Source: Scylla paramamosain
Taxonomy: Eukaryota > Arthropoda > Malacostraca > Decapoda > Portunidae
DNA length: 64,000 nucleotides
Direction of reading: 5' to 3'
Assembly (NCBI RefSeq): GCF_035594125.1
Contig: NC_087163.1
Span: 10,927,501 to 10,991,500, forward strand
The translations under genes were made by a program, and so were the position numbers. Positions 39,297 to 57,677 of this stretch are shown one piece after another; the first letter of the stretch is position 1; each line of letters begins with the position of its first letter. The notes beneath the pieces are model-generated. The model ran no database searches. It was given only the letters and a program-made list of their open reading frames with translations, and was not told the DNA's origin.

Positions 39297-39534
39297 TGTT
39301 ATAATTGTTAAAGTTAGTGTTATAGTTGTTAAGGTTTATTGTATCAGTCACTGTTGTTCATATGGGGGTTACTGTTTCGGTTACTGGTTCAGTCGAGTCG
39401 AATTGTGAGACTACCTCCAGCATGAGGTCAGTCAGGGAAAATATCCCTGCTATAGTTACTTCGACTTTTACTCCGCCGTACTGCGGTTATTACAAAGAGG
39501 AACGACTTTTACTCCGCCGTACTGTGGTTATTAC
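39297..39534 (+). repeat. Right LTR of Gypsy element with duplicated end
   Basis: The LTR proper is 39297-39494. The next 40 bp (39495-39534) repeat the TSD plus the last 30-odd bases of the LTR, so AAGAG occurs after both ends. Compared with the left LTR, about 30 bp are missing in the middle. Confidence 0.82.
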
Positions 39535-39549
39535 AAAGAGGAATTAGTC

Positions 39550-40210
39550 AATCATCACAAAATGACTGAATTTTCCGGGACATGAAGTAACCATGACTGA
39601 GACGCGTGTGACCCATCCGACAGGCTAGTGCAGTCTCTGGGTGGCGCTCCTGTACGTGGACATACGTTCACGGACGGTCAGCAAAAGAAGTTACCTTCCC
39701 CATCTTCACGAAGGCAAATAAAGTCCTCAACTCCTCTGCCAACAGGCAAGAACTGCTATCTTTATACTGAAGTATAAATCATGAGATGGAATAGGGCTAG
39801 AAGGAGGAACCCATGTTGCGGCCTCTTTAGCTAACCTATCGGCCTTCTCATTCCCTGGAACCCCAGCATGTGCTGGGACCCAGCAAAACCCGACGTGGTA
39901 GCCTCTACACTGTAAAAGGTAAGAGCAACTCGAAAACTGATACAAATGGATGAAAAGCAAGACTAAAATAGTGAACAGTGGAAACAACACTGGGAGAGAC
40001 TGAAACAATTTCTTATTAGGAATATCAAAGCCGCAGACAGAAATGTGTGGGAATTGCTAGTAACCAAATCTAGGAAACCTGCAGGGACATACAGAGAAGG
40101 AAGGCACATTTAGCGCCACCTTAGCAGATGCGACTTTGAAACTGAAAGGATCAGGTAAGCTCTTGTGAGATGCATATAACTGAGAACGTGAATTACGGGC
40201 CATGGCCACA
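39550..40210 (-). pseudogene. LINE fragment with RNase H domain
   Basis: The minus strand reads, from right to left, RNSRSQLYASHKSLPDPFSF (about 40200-40140), a spacer, then an RNase H C-terminal motif [20 protein letters not shown] at about 39895-39836, and finally HTRLSHGYFMS-like near 39606-39580. RNase H followed by that motif is characteristic of LINEs that encode RNase H after RT (I/R1/Jockey-related types). The RT itself is not present. Frames change repeatedly. This family is distinct from family A, which shows no RNase H. Confidence 0.65.
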
Positions 40211-40635
40211 CAAGAAACGAAATCGGGAAGACATTAGACTGCATATTTGATCTTTACCTACGGGTAGAGTAACTGTGTGGCCCCTTATTATATTGGGTAG
40301 TATTTGGATCCCATGGGAGGCCTAAATCTTAGAGAATCCAGATATTGTGGGAAAGAGCAGGTGTGGCTCTAAATTTCTTGCTGTTCCTGTGGTGTGGAGT
40401 GTGACTACTCGCAGTCTTGCATTGTCCAGGTCTCCTTTGATGGGAGCAGACGCCCGTTCTTTACCCCTCATATCTGCCAGAGTGCAGTGCGCTATTGTGG
40501 AATGTATGTAGGGTTTCCTTCCCGGGAACCCAGTCATAATTTTTTTTTTTTTTTTTTCTTCCCGGAAAATTTGTGAAATCCCGGGAAATCCTGGTATGCT
40601 TTATTTTTCTTAACCCAGCTGCAAAATATGGAAAT

Positions 40636-40640
<5 letters not shown>
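40211..40640. other. Unassigned
   Basis: About 430 bp, including a poly(T) run near 40540 and a partly palindromic CCCGGAAAATTTGTGAAATC / CCCGGGAAATCC stretch. No gene seen. Confidence 0.4.

Positions 40641-40687
<47 letters not shown>
40641..40687. repeat. (GA)n microsatellite
   Basis: GA array of about 47 bp. Confidence 0.97.
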
Positions 40688-40691
<4 letters not shown>

Positions 40692-41178
40692 TGGGAGCGA
40701 GTAGTATGAGGCTATAACTATGAGCAATGAGCTGAATCAGCTGACGAGTGACGACACGCAACGTTCTCGTACACTTTTGCTTTGGTGGGCTTTTAGCTCC
40801 GAGTCAGGTTAGTCTATTATGTTCTATCCCTACGTGAAGGTGTGTAACGTGAGTTGTGTAATGTGAACTGAGTTGTTGCGGCTAATTCTCTCTGCTAATT
40901 GCTAACATTCTTATTTCTTACCATAATTCTGCTTCGGTGGGCTGAGCCTGAAATAATAGTGTGAAAAATAGAAAATAAATATTCCTCATAACTGTCTCTG
41001 ATTGTGAATTCGTGATTGAATTATTATGTTACAGACTTTATAAATATGGCGCCTGTCGCATGGATATTGACATGAACATAATCCTTATAGTGAATAGTGT
41101 TTTTTTTTTGTGTGTTTTTTTTTTTACTTTTTTTTTCAGGTGATTTACTGAATTATCTGATTTTACATAACCATCAAA
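40688..41178. other. Upstream of the hAT frame; no feature resolved
   Basis: About 490 bp, probably the 5' part of the hAT element judging by position. No terminal inverted repeat was recognised. Confidence 0.35.
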
Positions 41179-48554
<7,376 letters not shown>

Positions 48555-48980
48555 AGAATATATTTAAGAAAGGCTCCGGCCAATGGTAATAAAGCTAATG
48601 AAAGAAGCTCACTAAAACTGCCACATCTTGTAGTGAATGGTGCAAAGTCAAAAATTACCACAAGAAGTATCGTAAAACCTTCCTTTTGAAAGAATTTAAG
48701 TCATAGGCAGGACTTTCAAAGCTGTTTTAATGTAAGAGGTGTACTTGCCAAGGGTTACAAAAAATGTACAGAAAATGAGGCACCTTAAAGTGCCAGCCCA
48801 TAAAGAAAAAGGGCAAAAAATGGATTATCAAAATTTGAGAAGCATCTAGAAACCTCTTTCTTGAAACACTTCTAGTCATAGGAAGGGAGAAATACAGAAG
48901 CAGGTAGAAAGTTCTAGAGTTTATCAGTGAAAGGGTTGAAAGATTATCAATACTGGTTAACTCATACAGTTAGCGGCAAA
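48555..48980 (-). mobile_element. Two degraded family A 3' ends in tandem
   Basis: 48560-48715 and 48730-48975 each show the 3' UTR order (GGCCAATGGTAATAA or TTGCCAAGGGTTACAA, then GTCAAAAATT or ATCAAAATTTGA, then CCTTCCTTTTGAAAGAATTT or CCTCTTTCTTGAAACACTTC). They are strongly diverged from each other and from the other copies. Confidence 0.6.
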
Positions 48981-49654
48981 CGACTTTAGAAATCCTGCCG
49001 ACGTGAGCGTCTCATTGCACAGACTGGCCACTTGCTCCTTCTCAGTCTGGATTTCTGGAAAGAATCGGCTGAAGAAAGTGAACGTATGACAACTTCATGT
49101 TTTTTTTTAAAGTATGATAGAATAACGGAATCAGAGTGTGACATATTGACATGAGGAGGAGTTATCTTTTGTGACCATTCCCTGCTTCGGCTGACGAAAT
49201 GGTTGTGTATGTTTTAAACAAAGAGTTCTACTGAATTGAAGTGCGATGCCTGGAAAATATACTGGCCATGATAGCCCAGTACGAGTGTTAGTTTCACACA
49301 AAAATGGTGAAACAGGTAGAAAAATAAGTCGTATAACTGAAGCCAATGACAAGGTGTTTAGGTAAAGAAATGGCGGGATGATGGATGCAAGGATGTCGAT
49401 ATTGGTGGACTACACCAAGATATTTCATAGCATCTTATCAAGAGACAGTTAAACCTATATCTCCAGCTTACAAAAAAAGAGAAAAATAATATATATATAT
49501 GGGGTTGGTCCACTATCATGTTTATGGTGTGCCACATGATCACATCAGTCTTTTCGTTGGCTTCTGTTGTACGGTTTATTTTTTCTATTTCTTTCGCCAT
49601 TCTTGTGAAACACTAGCAAATTTTCCAGGCAGCGCCTGCATATTTTCCAGGCAG
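48981..49654. other. Unassigned
   Basis: About 670 bp without recognised feature; several short open frames but no motif. Confidence 0.4.
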
Positions 49655-50808
49655 CACATATTTTGGTGAAACTTATGCTGTTGCCCTAGATATATCAAAA
49701 ACATTTTATAGAGTCTGGCACGAAGCTTTAATTTCCAAATATCTATTCTTCTGCATGTAACTTCCATCTCAATTAAGTGTCTTTTCTGACCGTTCTATTG
49801 TTGTTGAAGTAGACAGTTACTATTTTTCTCAAGTCTATTAACAGTGGTGTTCCTCGGGGTTCTGTCCTGTCACCCACTCTCTTTCTTATTATCTATCAAT
49901 GATCTAAGCCTAACTACTTATCCTTATCCAGTCCTAAGCTCATGATACCAATATACACTTTTCCACGTTTTTTTTTTTTTTTTTTCTTTTCTTTTTTTCA
50001 CTTACAGCATTCCAGGAACTAAGCAATTTATTCAGAGAAACCACATAACGCCTGATTTTTTATCATTCTAAAATTTCTGATTGGGGCAAAGCATACTTAA
50101 TATTTTTCAATGCCTAATAAATTCGATTCCTCCATTTTTCATCTCGAAACAGTCTTCCAGATATCCTCTCTTCTTCAATGACAGTCAATTGCCACCCTCT
50201 TCTACATTTAACATTCTCGGTCTGTCCTTTATTAATAATTTAAACTGGGAACTTCACATCTCATTTCTAGCTAAAAGTACTTGTATGAAATTAGTCGTTC
50301 TGAGTCGTCTTTGCCAGCTGCTAAATCTGTACGGAGACCTGATCCATCCATGTATGAAGTATGCATATTATTCTGCCAAACAGGATGGAATCAAAAGCAT
50401 TTCGTCTTATAAATTTCTCTTCTAACTTACTGTCTTCAGCCTCCCTCTATTCACAGCAATATTGCATCTCTTGCTATTTTCTATGCTGTCATCTTGCTGC
50501 TCTCCTGATCTTGCTTTCCCTCCTTCCGCTGCCTCATTACACAAGACTCTCTCTCATCCCTATTATGTTCACCTTCCCTATGCAAGAGTAAACCAGTATT
50601 CGCAATATTTCATCTCTTTCACTGGTAATGTATTGGACTTGCTACCTACTTCTCTATTTTCCCCTTTCTATGACGTGAATTTTTCAAGAGAGATCTCAAT
50701 ACACTTCTATTTTTGGCAGTCTTTACAGACTGCCGCCTCAGTGGGCATTTTTTTTAAATATTTTAATCCCCTTAGCCAGTGCCCCGCTTACATAAAAAAA
50801 AAAAAAAA
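49655..50808 (+). mobile_element. Family A LINE, old 3' half
   Basis: Sense copy from RT box A ([20 protein letters not shown] equivalent) through GVPRGSVLSP, the thumb ([23 protein letters not shown]) and the C-terminus to a poly(A) run at 50793-50808. Divergence and indels are high. Box C is not intact (CTAAGCTCATGATACC in place of the YADDT codons). Confidence 0.7.
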
Positions 50809-50811
50809 ACG

Positions 50812-51425
50812 CATACTCCATGTATGGGCGGATAAAATCCCCGTACAGAATTGCCGGAGTGAGAAAAAAACTGACGAAGACGATTCAGAATACCTAACTT
50901 CATGGAAACTGTTTTTGTTAGACATGAAATGTGAAGTTTTCAGCTTAGATCTTTAGTAATGGACAGAACGAAAATGTACAGAGTAGCAGAGGGAGGCAGT
51001 TCCATGTCATTAATAGTTTTCTGCAAGGTGATGTCGATTCAACAGATGGAGGTGTTGGCTGTCTGAAGTATTGAACTGCACGAAATTTGTTTTGCCCTAA
51101 TTAAAAATTTTTGAAAGATCAGAAGTCGCCATTTGTAGTTTCTGTGCGTGAATTGTAAAATTCTTGAAAGGAAAAGAGGTGTAGATATTCTGGGTGATAT
51201 AATTAGCGTAGCAGCGAATAGGATTATAAATTGATAAATAATACTAGAAAGAGTGGATGGCAAGAGAAAACACTGAAGAACAGCACTGTTAATAGACTTT
51301 GGAGAAAAGTGACTGTCTACCACAGCAATAAGAGAGGTAACTTCAGATGAAGTTACAGAGCGAAAAACAGAAGTTTGGAAATTAAACCATTGTGCCATAC
51401 TACATCAAATGTTTTTAGTATGTAA
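50812..51425 (-). mobile_element. Family A LINE, old antisense fragment
   Basis: Antisense RT thumb to box A region (GCATACTCCATGTATGGGCG, CCTAACTTCATGGAAACTG, AACAGCACTGTTAATAGACT), starting immediately after the poly(A) of the preceding sense copy. Heavily decayed. Confidence 0.65.
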
Positions 51426-51494
51426 GAAAATATCGACTGTTTTTATTTTTATTTCTCCAGCATGATGACCAAGAAATTGAGGAATTGTTTCAGT

Positions 51495-51760
51495 GAAATA
51501 TTTCTACTCACGCTAATTATACCACTCTGCAGCTGTCCACGTCTTTCCCTTGATGTCTAATCCTTTAGGAATTAAACAAGTCACGCAGGGAAACCACGGA
51601 GCTCCTGATTTTTCTGACTGGAGTAGAGCAAAAAGTGTTGTTCAGTACCTCAAAAACAATTCTTCCATCTATCAACTCGACAAAATCTTCCAGATAACTA
51701 TACTCTTTTTTTTAATGACGCTTAATTGTGCTCAGTCTATCCGTTAGGAATAATCTAAAC
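51495..51760 (+). mobile_element. Family A LINE, old sense fragment
   Basis: From the box C region (ACGCTAATTATACCACTCTG) to the FNDTQLSPS segment (TTTTTTAATGACGCTTAATT). Short and decayed. Confidence 0.6.
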
Positions 51761-52619
<859 letters not shown>

Positions 52620-53010
52620 CTTATAGCGAATTGCGTTGTGTGATTCACTATCCCTTCTTTACTGATATGCAGACTAAGAATATCTCCTTAACTGTAGTAA
52701 GGAATGACTAAACCACACAGCAGGTGGATGAATGTCGTAAGTGTATAATGAAAATAAAGTTGAGGACAGGGTATTCTTATGGTGGGCTACTCTGCTACTT
52801 ATTTTAAATTTCCCGCACCTAAAATTATTTAATGAAATATTGGTTGTTCTGTTGTCTAAAAACATACATAGAAGCTTATCTGTAAATCCCGGTAAACCTA
52901 AAATGATAATTCTGTATTTTCATTGTGGCAAATCCTATCAAAACTTTTCGAAACGTCTCTTAACACAATATTGCTTTCGATGTAATATCTACTTGAATTC
53001 AGTACTTTAG
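52620..53010 (-). mobile_element. Jockey-like LINE RT fragment
   Basis: On the minus strand: LRDVSKSFDRICHNE (box A region, about 53000-52950), then MFLDNRTTNISLNNFRCGKF, then a box B remnant in SSTLFSLYTYDIHPPAVWFS (about 52800-52720). It differs from families A and C and from the Rex1-like element in its DIHPPA segment, which is a Jockey-type feature. Frameshifts separate the pieces. Confidence 0.6.
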
Positions 53011-53248
53011 GGACAGTGAAGGTCAGAGGATAGACCCATACGGTGTAGTGAGTGTAGAAGGGCTGCACAAATGTATAGAATAATGGGTGTAGTGAGTATG
53101 ATGGACTTGTACGAAATGTAAACAATAATTGGTCATCTTCGGGTGAGGACTGTAACTGGCCTCTGTTGCATAGTGTAGTATATTTCTTGTACAATACATT
53201 ACATGAACTTTGCGCAAAAGGATATAGAGACGTGCTAAAATTGAGTTT
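53011..53248. other. Unassigned flank of the full-length LINE
   Basis: 240 bp with no recognised feature. It ends in AAAATTGAG before the T run of the LINE tail. Confidence 0.4.
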
Positions 53249-53347
53249 TTTTTTTTTTTTTTTTTTAATGTAGGAAGGATACTGGCCAAGGGCAACAAAA
53301 ATCTAATAAAAAAAGATGCCAGTCCCATAAAAGGGTCAAAGCAGTGG

Positions 53348-54064
53348 TCAAAAATTGGTGGATAAGTGTCTTGAAACTTCCCTCTTGAAGGAATTCAAGT
53401 CATAGGAAGGTGGAAATACAGAAGAAGGCAGGGAGTTCCAGAGTTTACCAGAGAAAGGGATGAATGATTGAGAATGCTGGTTAACTCTTGCGTTAGAGAG
53501 GTGGACAGAATAGGGGTGAGAGAAAGAAGAAAGTCTTGTGCAGCGAGGCTGCGGAAGGAGGGGAGGCATGCAGTTAGCAAGATCAGAAGAGCAGTTGGCA
53601 TGAAAATAGCGGTAGAAGACAGCCAGATATGCAACATTGCGGCGGTGAGAGAGGGGCTGAAGACAGTCAGTTAGAGGAGAGGAGTTGATGAGACGAAAAG
53701 CTTTTGATTCCACCCTGTCTAGAAGAGCAGTATGAATGGAACCCCCCCAGACATGTGAAGCATACTCCATACATGGACAGATAAGGCCCTTGTACAGAGT
53801 TAGCAGCTGGGGGGGTGAGAAAAACTGGCGGAGACGTCTCAGAACACCTAACTTCATAGAAGCTGTTTTAGCTAGAGATGAGATGTGAAGTTTCCAGTTC
53901 AGATTATAAGTAAAGGACAGACCGAGGATGTTCAGTGTAGAAGAGGGGAACAGTTGAGTGTCATTGAAGAAGAGGGGATAGTTGTCTGGAAGATTGTGTC
54001 GAGTTGATAGATGGAGGAATTGAGTTTTTGAGGCATTGAACAATACCAAGTTTGCTCCGCCCAA
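53348..54064 (-). CDS. Family A C-terminal part, shifted frame
   Basis: About 238 codons continuing the protein above after the one-base deletion: [83 protein letters not shown] and the C-terminus [14 protein letters not shown]. The matching sense block at 12492-13238 ends the same way. Restoring the reading register is a matter of one base, so this copy decayed only recently or the base is an assembly error. The region holds the RT thumb and a Cys/His-containing tail without a recognisable zinc knuckle. Confidence 0.8.
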   Translation of the reverse strand: MGGANLVLFNASKTQFLHLSTRHNLPDNYPLFFNDTQLFPSSTLNILGLSFTYNLNWKLHISSLAKTASMKLGVLRRLRQFFSPPQLLTLYKGLICPCMEYASHVWGGSIHTALLDRVESKAFRLINSSPLTDCLQPLSHRRNVAYLAVFYRYFHANCSSDLANCMPPLLPQPRCTRLSSFSHPYSVHLSNARVNQHSQSFIPFSGKLWNSLPSSVFPPSYDLNSFKREVSRHLSTNF

Positions 54065-56307
54065 TCAGAAATTTTAGAAAGATCAGAAGTCAGGCGTTCT
54101 GTGGCTTCCCTGCGTGATATGTTTACCTCCTGAAGGGTTGGACGTCTATGAAAAGACGTGGAAAAGTGCAGGGTGGTATCATCAGCATAGGAGTGGATAG
54201 GACAAGAAGTTTGGTTTAGAAGATCATTAATGAATAATAAGAAGAGAGTGGGTGACAGGACAGAACCCTGAGGAACACCACTGTTAATAGATTTAGGAGA
54301 AGAACAGTGACCGTCTACCACAGCAGCAATAGAACGGTCAGAAAGGAAACTTGAGATGAAGTTACAGAGAGAAGGATAGAAACCGTAGGAGGGTAGTTTT
54401 GAAATCAAAGCTTTGTGCCAGACTCTATCAAAGGCTTTTGATATGTCCAAGGCAACAGCAAAAGTTTCACCAAAGTCTCTAAAAGAGGATGACCAAGACT
54501 CAGTAAGGAAAGCCAGAAGATCACCAGTAGAGCGGCCTTGACGGAATCCATACTGGCGATCAGATAGAAGGTTGTGACGTGATAGATGTTTAAGAATCTT
54601 CCTGTTGAGGATAGATTCAAAAACTTTACATAAGCAGGAAATTAAAGCAATAGGACGGTAGTTTGAGGGATTAGAGCGGTCACCCTTTTTAGGAACAGGT
54701 TGAATGTAGGCAAACTTCCAGCAAGAAGGAAAGGTAGATGTTGACAGACAGAGCTGAAAGAGTTTGACTAGGCAAGGTGCAAGCACGGAGGCACAGTTTC
54801 GGAGAACAATAGGAGGGACCCCATCAGGTCCATAAGCCTTCCGAGGGTTTAGACCAGCGAGGGCATGGAAAACATCATTACGAAGAATTTTAATACGTGG
54901 CATGAAGTAGTCAGAGGGTGGAGGAGAGGGAGGAACAAGCCCAGAATCGTCCAAGGTAGAGTTTTTAGCAAAGGTTTGAGCAAAGAGTTCAGCTTTAGAA
55001 ATAGATGTGATAGCAGTGGTGCCATCTGGTTGAAGTAGAGGAGGGAAAGAAGAAGAAGCAAAGTTATTGGAGATATTTTTGGCTAGATGCCAGAAATCAC
55101 GAGGGGAGTTAGATCTTGAAAGGTTTTGACATTTTCTGTTAATGAAGGAGTTTTTGGCTAGTTGGAGAACAGACTTGGCATGGTTCCGGGCAGAAATATA
55201 AAGTGCATGAGATTCTGGTGATGGAAGGCTTAAGTACCTTTTGTGGGCCACCTCTCTATCATGTATAGCACGAGAACAAGCTGTGTTAAACCAAGGTTTA
55301 GAAGGTTTAGGACGAGAAAAAGAGTGAGGAATGTATGCCTCCATGCCAGACACTATCACCTCTGTTATGCGCTCAGCACACAAAGACGGGTCTCTGACAC
55401 GGAAGCAGTAGTCATTCCAAGGAAAATCAGCAAAATACCTCCTCAGGTCCCCCCAACTAGCAGAGGCAAAACGCCAGAGGCACCTTCGCTTAGGGGGATC
55501 CTGAGGAGGGATTGGAGTGATAGGACAAGATAAAGATATGAGATTATGATCGGAGGAGCCCAACAGAGAAGAAAGAGTGACAGCATAAGCAGAAGGATTA
55601 GAGGTCAGGAAAAGGTCAAGAATGTTGGGCGTATCTCCAAGACAGTCAGGAATACGAGTAGGGTGTTGCACCAATTGCTCTAGGTCATGGAGGGTAGCAA
55701 AGTTGTAGGCTAGTTCACCAGGATGGTCAGTGAAGGGAGAGGAAAGCCAAAGATGGTGGTGAACATTGAAGTCTCCAAGAATGGAGATCTCTGCAAAAGG
55801 GAAGAGGGTCAGAATGTGCTCCACTTTGGAAGTTAAGTAGTCAAAGAATTTCTTATAGTCAGAGGAGTTAGGAGAGAGGTATACAGCACAGATAAATTCA
55901 GTATGAGAATGACTCTGTAGTCGTAGCCAGATGGTGGAAAACTCGGAAGATTCAAGAGCGTGGGCACGAGAGCAGGTTAAGTCATTGCGCACGTAAACGC
56001 AGCATCCAGTTTTGGATCGAAAATGAGGATAGAGAAAGTAGGAGGGAACAGAAAAGGGGCTACTGTCAGTTGCCTCAGACACCTGAGTTTCAGTGAGGAA
56101 AAGAAGATGAGGTTTAGAAGAGGAGAGGTGGTGTTCTACAGATTGAAAATTAGATCTTAGACCGCGAATGTTGCAGAAGTTAATGAAGAAAAAGTTGAGG
56201 GGGGTGTCAAAACACTTAGGGTCGTCGACGGAAAGGCAGTCCGACCTGGGGACATTTATGGTCCCCTCCCCAGATGGGGACTCCGAGGCTGGTGTAGGAG
56301 TCGCCAT
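53932..56307 (-). CDS. Family A endonuclease-reverse transcriptase (single frameshift)
   Basis: LINE protein that would nick the target and copy its RNA there. The start [15 protein letters not shown] is conserved in two copies. Residues about 35-300 form the endonuclease ([33 protein letters not shown]). Residues 300-470 are a linker with [13 protein letters not shown] spans about 480-780 with [56 protein letters not shown] and [10 protein letters not shown], all catalytic aspartates present. Near 54060 one base is missing (CCGCCCAATC where other copies have TGCCCCAATC). The frame therefore leaves the natural path after KISDW and ends about 45 codons later at 53932. The true C-terminus follows in the next entry. 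Confidence 0.85.
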   Translation of the reverse strand: MATPTPASESPSGEGTINVPRSDCLSVDDPKCFDTPLNFFFINFCNIRGLRSNFQSVEHHLSSSKPHLLFLTETQVSEATDSSPFSVPSYFLYPHFRSKTGCCVYVRNDLTCSRAHALESSEFSTIWLRLQSHSHTEFICAVYLSPNSSDYKKFFDYLTSKVEHILTLFPFAEISILGDFNVHHHLWLSSPFTDHPGELAYNFATLHDLEQLVQHPTRIPDCLGDTPNILDLFLTSNPSAYAVTLSSLLGSSDHNLISLSCPITPIPPQDPPKRRCLWRFASASWGDLRRYFADFPWNDYCFRVRDPSLCAERITEVIVSGMEAYIPHSFSRPKPSKPWFNTACSRAIHDREVAHKRYLSLPSPESHALYISARNHAKSVLQLAKNSFINRKCQNLSRSNSPRDFWHLAKNISNNFASSSFPPLLQPDGTTAITSISKAELFAQTFAKNSTLDDSGLVPPSPPPSDYFMPRIKILRNDVFHALAGLNPRKAYGPDGVPPIVLRNCASVLAPCLVKLFQLCLSTSTFPSCWKFAYIQPVPKKGDRSNPSNYRPIALISCLCKVFESILNRKILKHLSRHNLLSDRQYGFRQGRSTGDLLAFLTESWSSSFRDFGETFAVALDISKAFDRVWHKALISKLPSYGFYPSLCNFISSFLSDRSIAAVVDGHCSSPKSINSGVPQGSVLSPTLFLLFINDLLNQTSCPIHSYADDTTLHFSTSFHRRPTLQEVNISRREATERLTSDLSKISDWAEQTWYCSMPQKLNSSIYQLDTIFQTTIPSSSMTLNCSPLLH

Positions 56308-56548
56308 GATTTTAAAATTTTTGAGTGAAGGGTGTGTGTGTTATTAGGTGCTTGTAGTTTTGTGTGGAGGAAGAGAGTTGTCTTTAGAGGGCAGGCTGTG
56401 ACTGCCCCCTTGTGTTGTGAGACACAAAGGGAAACGTTCAGTGAGGTCACAGCTGGGTTTAATGATAAGTTCACAGCACCCCCTGAACAGTGCTTTAGAC
56501 CTCACTGGGAGTAATTATCGTTTCGGCAGGTGTCTACTGCCTCCTCCT

Positions 56549-57359
56549 ATTTGTTTTGAACACTTAACTTTTAGCTCAACATTTTTAGGAGGCCAGCCGA
56601 ACTCTTTTTGGTGGAAGACGTTAGAAATATGGCTTGGTTTTCAAGGAAATACGACAACTGGTTACCTTTTCATATCGACTAAATTTTTCCTGTGAAGGCT
56701 ATTGATCACATCAGTTTTGTGTGCTGACAGTTAGACAAAGAGCTTCCTGTACGAGCGTAGTAAATTCAAGGTAATTAGAGAGTCATTTTAAGTCAGTGGC
56801 ACAGTACAGTAGCGTTGTGTAGTGACATAAATATTGTCTTTAAAAAAGCACCATTTCAGTACATCTCTGTAGATCATGAGGAGTAACTGTTGGAAAGTTA
56901 GGTCGAGGAGGAAAGAGTTTGATGTTATCTACCATGAATTTAATGCATTTGGCCTACTAGGTTATTGTAATTGTCTCCAAGTATATGATGTGTTGTATTA
57001 AGATCACCTAATAATATATGTGTGTATTCTGTTTCAAGCCAGATTTGCATCTATGTTTTTTTGTATGCAAAGATAAGGTTTTGTTTGTTTCTCCAGCTTA
57101 AGACGTGATGTAATATTTTTAGACTCCACTGTGTAAAGATTATTGAATTGACTTCTCTGATTCAAATTTCGATGAGTAGTGTAAGTCATAGTATCCATAA
57201 GTTAATTTTTATAAATTACCATCTGTTTGGTTCTGCCTACAATATGCTATTCTCTATCAATTTTCAAAGTCACTCTTCCTTATTAATCTCATCATCTTAT
57301 CCTCATTGTAGTTTGTGTAACAGTAGTGTTATTAATATTTTTCCAAACGTATACCTCAC
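56549..57359. other. Unassigned DNA between LINE and DIRS element
   Basis: About 810 bp. Short frames only and no repeat family recognised. It is the best candidate for unique flanking sequence near the right end of the window. Confidence 0.4.
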
Positions 57360-57439
57360 ATTTCACGTCAAACAAGCCATTTAACTGACGTCACAAAGGG
57401 TATTCAACGAGATGCATGCGTCGCCAGTCACCCGTCAGT
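57360..57439 (+). repeat. DIRS left inverted terminal repeat
   Basis: Outer 57360-57412 (ATTTCACGTCAAACAAGCCA onwards) is matched exactly in reverse complement at 61910-61962. Inner 57406-57439 (GATGCATGCGTCGCCAGTCA and neighbours) is matched in reverse complement at 62132-62165. The middle of the two terminal repeats is diverged. Confidence 0.92.
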
Positions 57440-57677
57440 TTGCTGTCGGCTCCCGCCTGGTCCACACCTTCGCCCTGCTCTGCCCAGTCTGCTGTTGGCT
57501 TCTCTGAGGAGTTGCTCTGGTGAGCTTACCTACTCTACAGCCTACCCCGAGGGGTAGTTGCTCTTCTATAGCGATCTGAGGATCCTATACGACACATACG
57601 TGTTTGGTTATATATGTGTCTGTTTTCTGGCGACTGATGGGTTTTTTGTTGTTGGCAGACTACCGCCTTGTCCTGTC

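Larger units (their letters stand above)
34902..39494 (+). mobile_element. Gypsy-type LTR retrotransposon with 5-bp TSD
   Basis: A complete provirus-like structure. LTRs lie at 34902-35129 and 39297-39494 and both begin TGTTATAATT and end ATTACA. AAGAG flanks the element on both sides (34897-34901 and 39495-39499). A polypurine tract AAAGGGGGA lies just before the right LTR. Between the LTRs come gag, protease, RT, RNase H and integrase in the ordinary Gypsy order. No envelope-like frame is present. Several stops, frameshifts and catalytic substitutions make it defective. The LTRs differ by a roughly 30-bp indel and scattered substitutions, so the insertion is not recent. Confidence 0.9.
53249..56548 (-). 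mobile_element. Family A LINE, full length, one frameshift
   Basis: Reference copy of the family. From the right: the 5' end near 56548 (GGAGGAGGCAGTAGACACCT on the minus strand), a 5' UTR of about 240 bp, an ATG at 56307-56305, a single endonuclease-RT frame, a stop near 53350, and a 3' UTR with TTGTTGCCCTTGGCCAGTAT and poly(A) at 53267-53249. The 5' UTR and start codon match the independent sense copy at 10071-13342. No ORF1 precedes the enzyme frame. A clear TSD was not found. Confidence 0.88.

Noticed and set aside
55243..55533. Plus-strand 96-residue basic frame, repeated at 11128, 22020, 27169 and 47344
   Set aside because: It is the antisense shadow of the family A linker region and recurs only because the LINE does.
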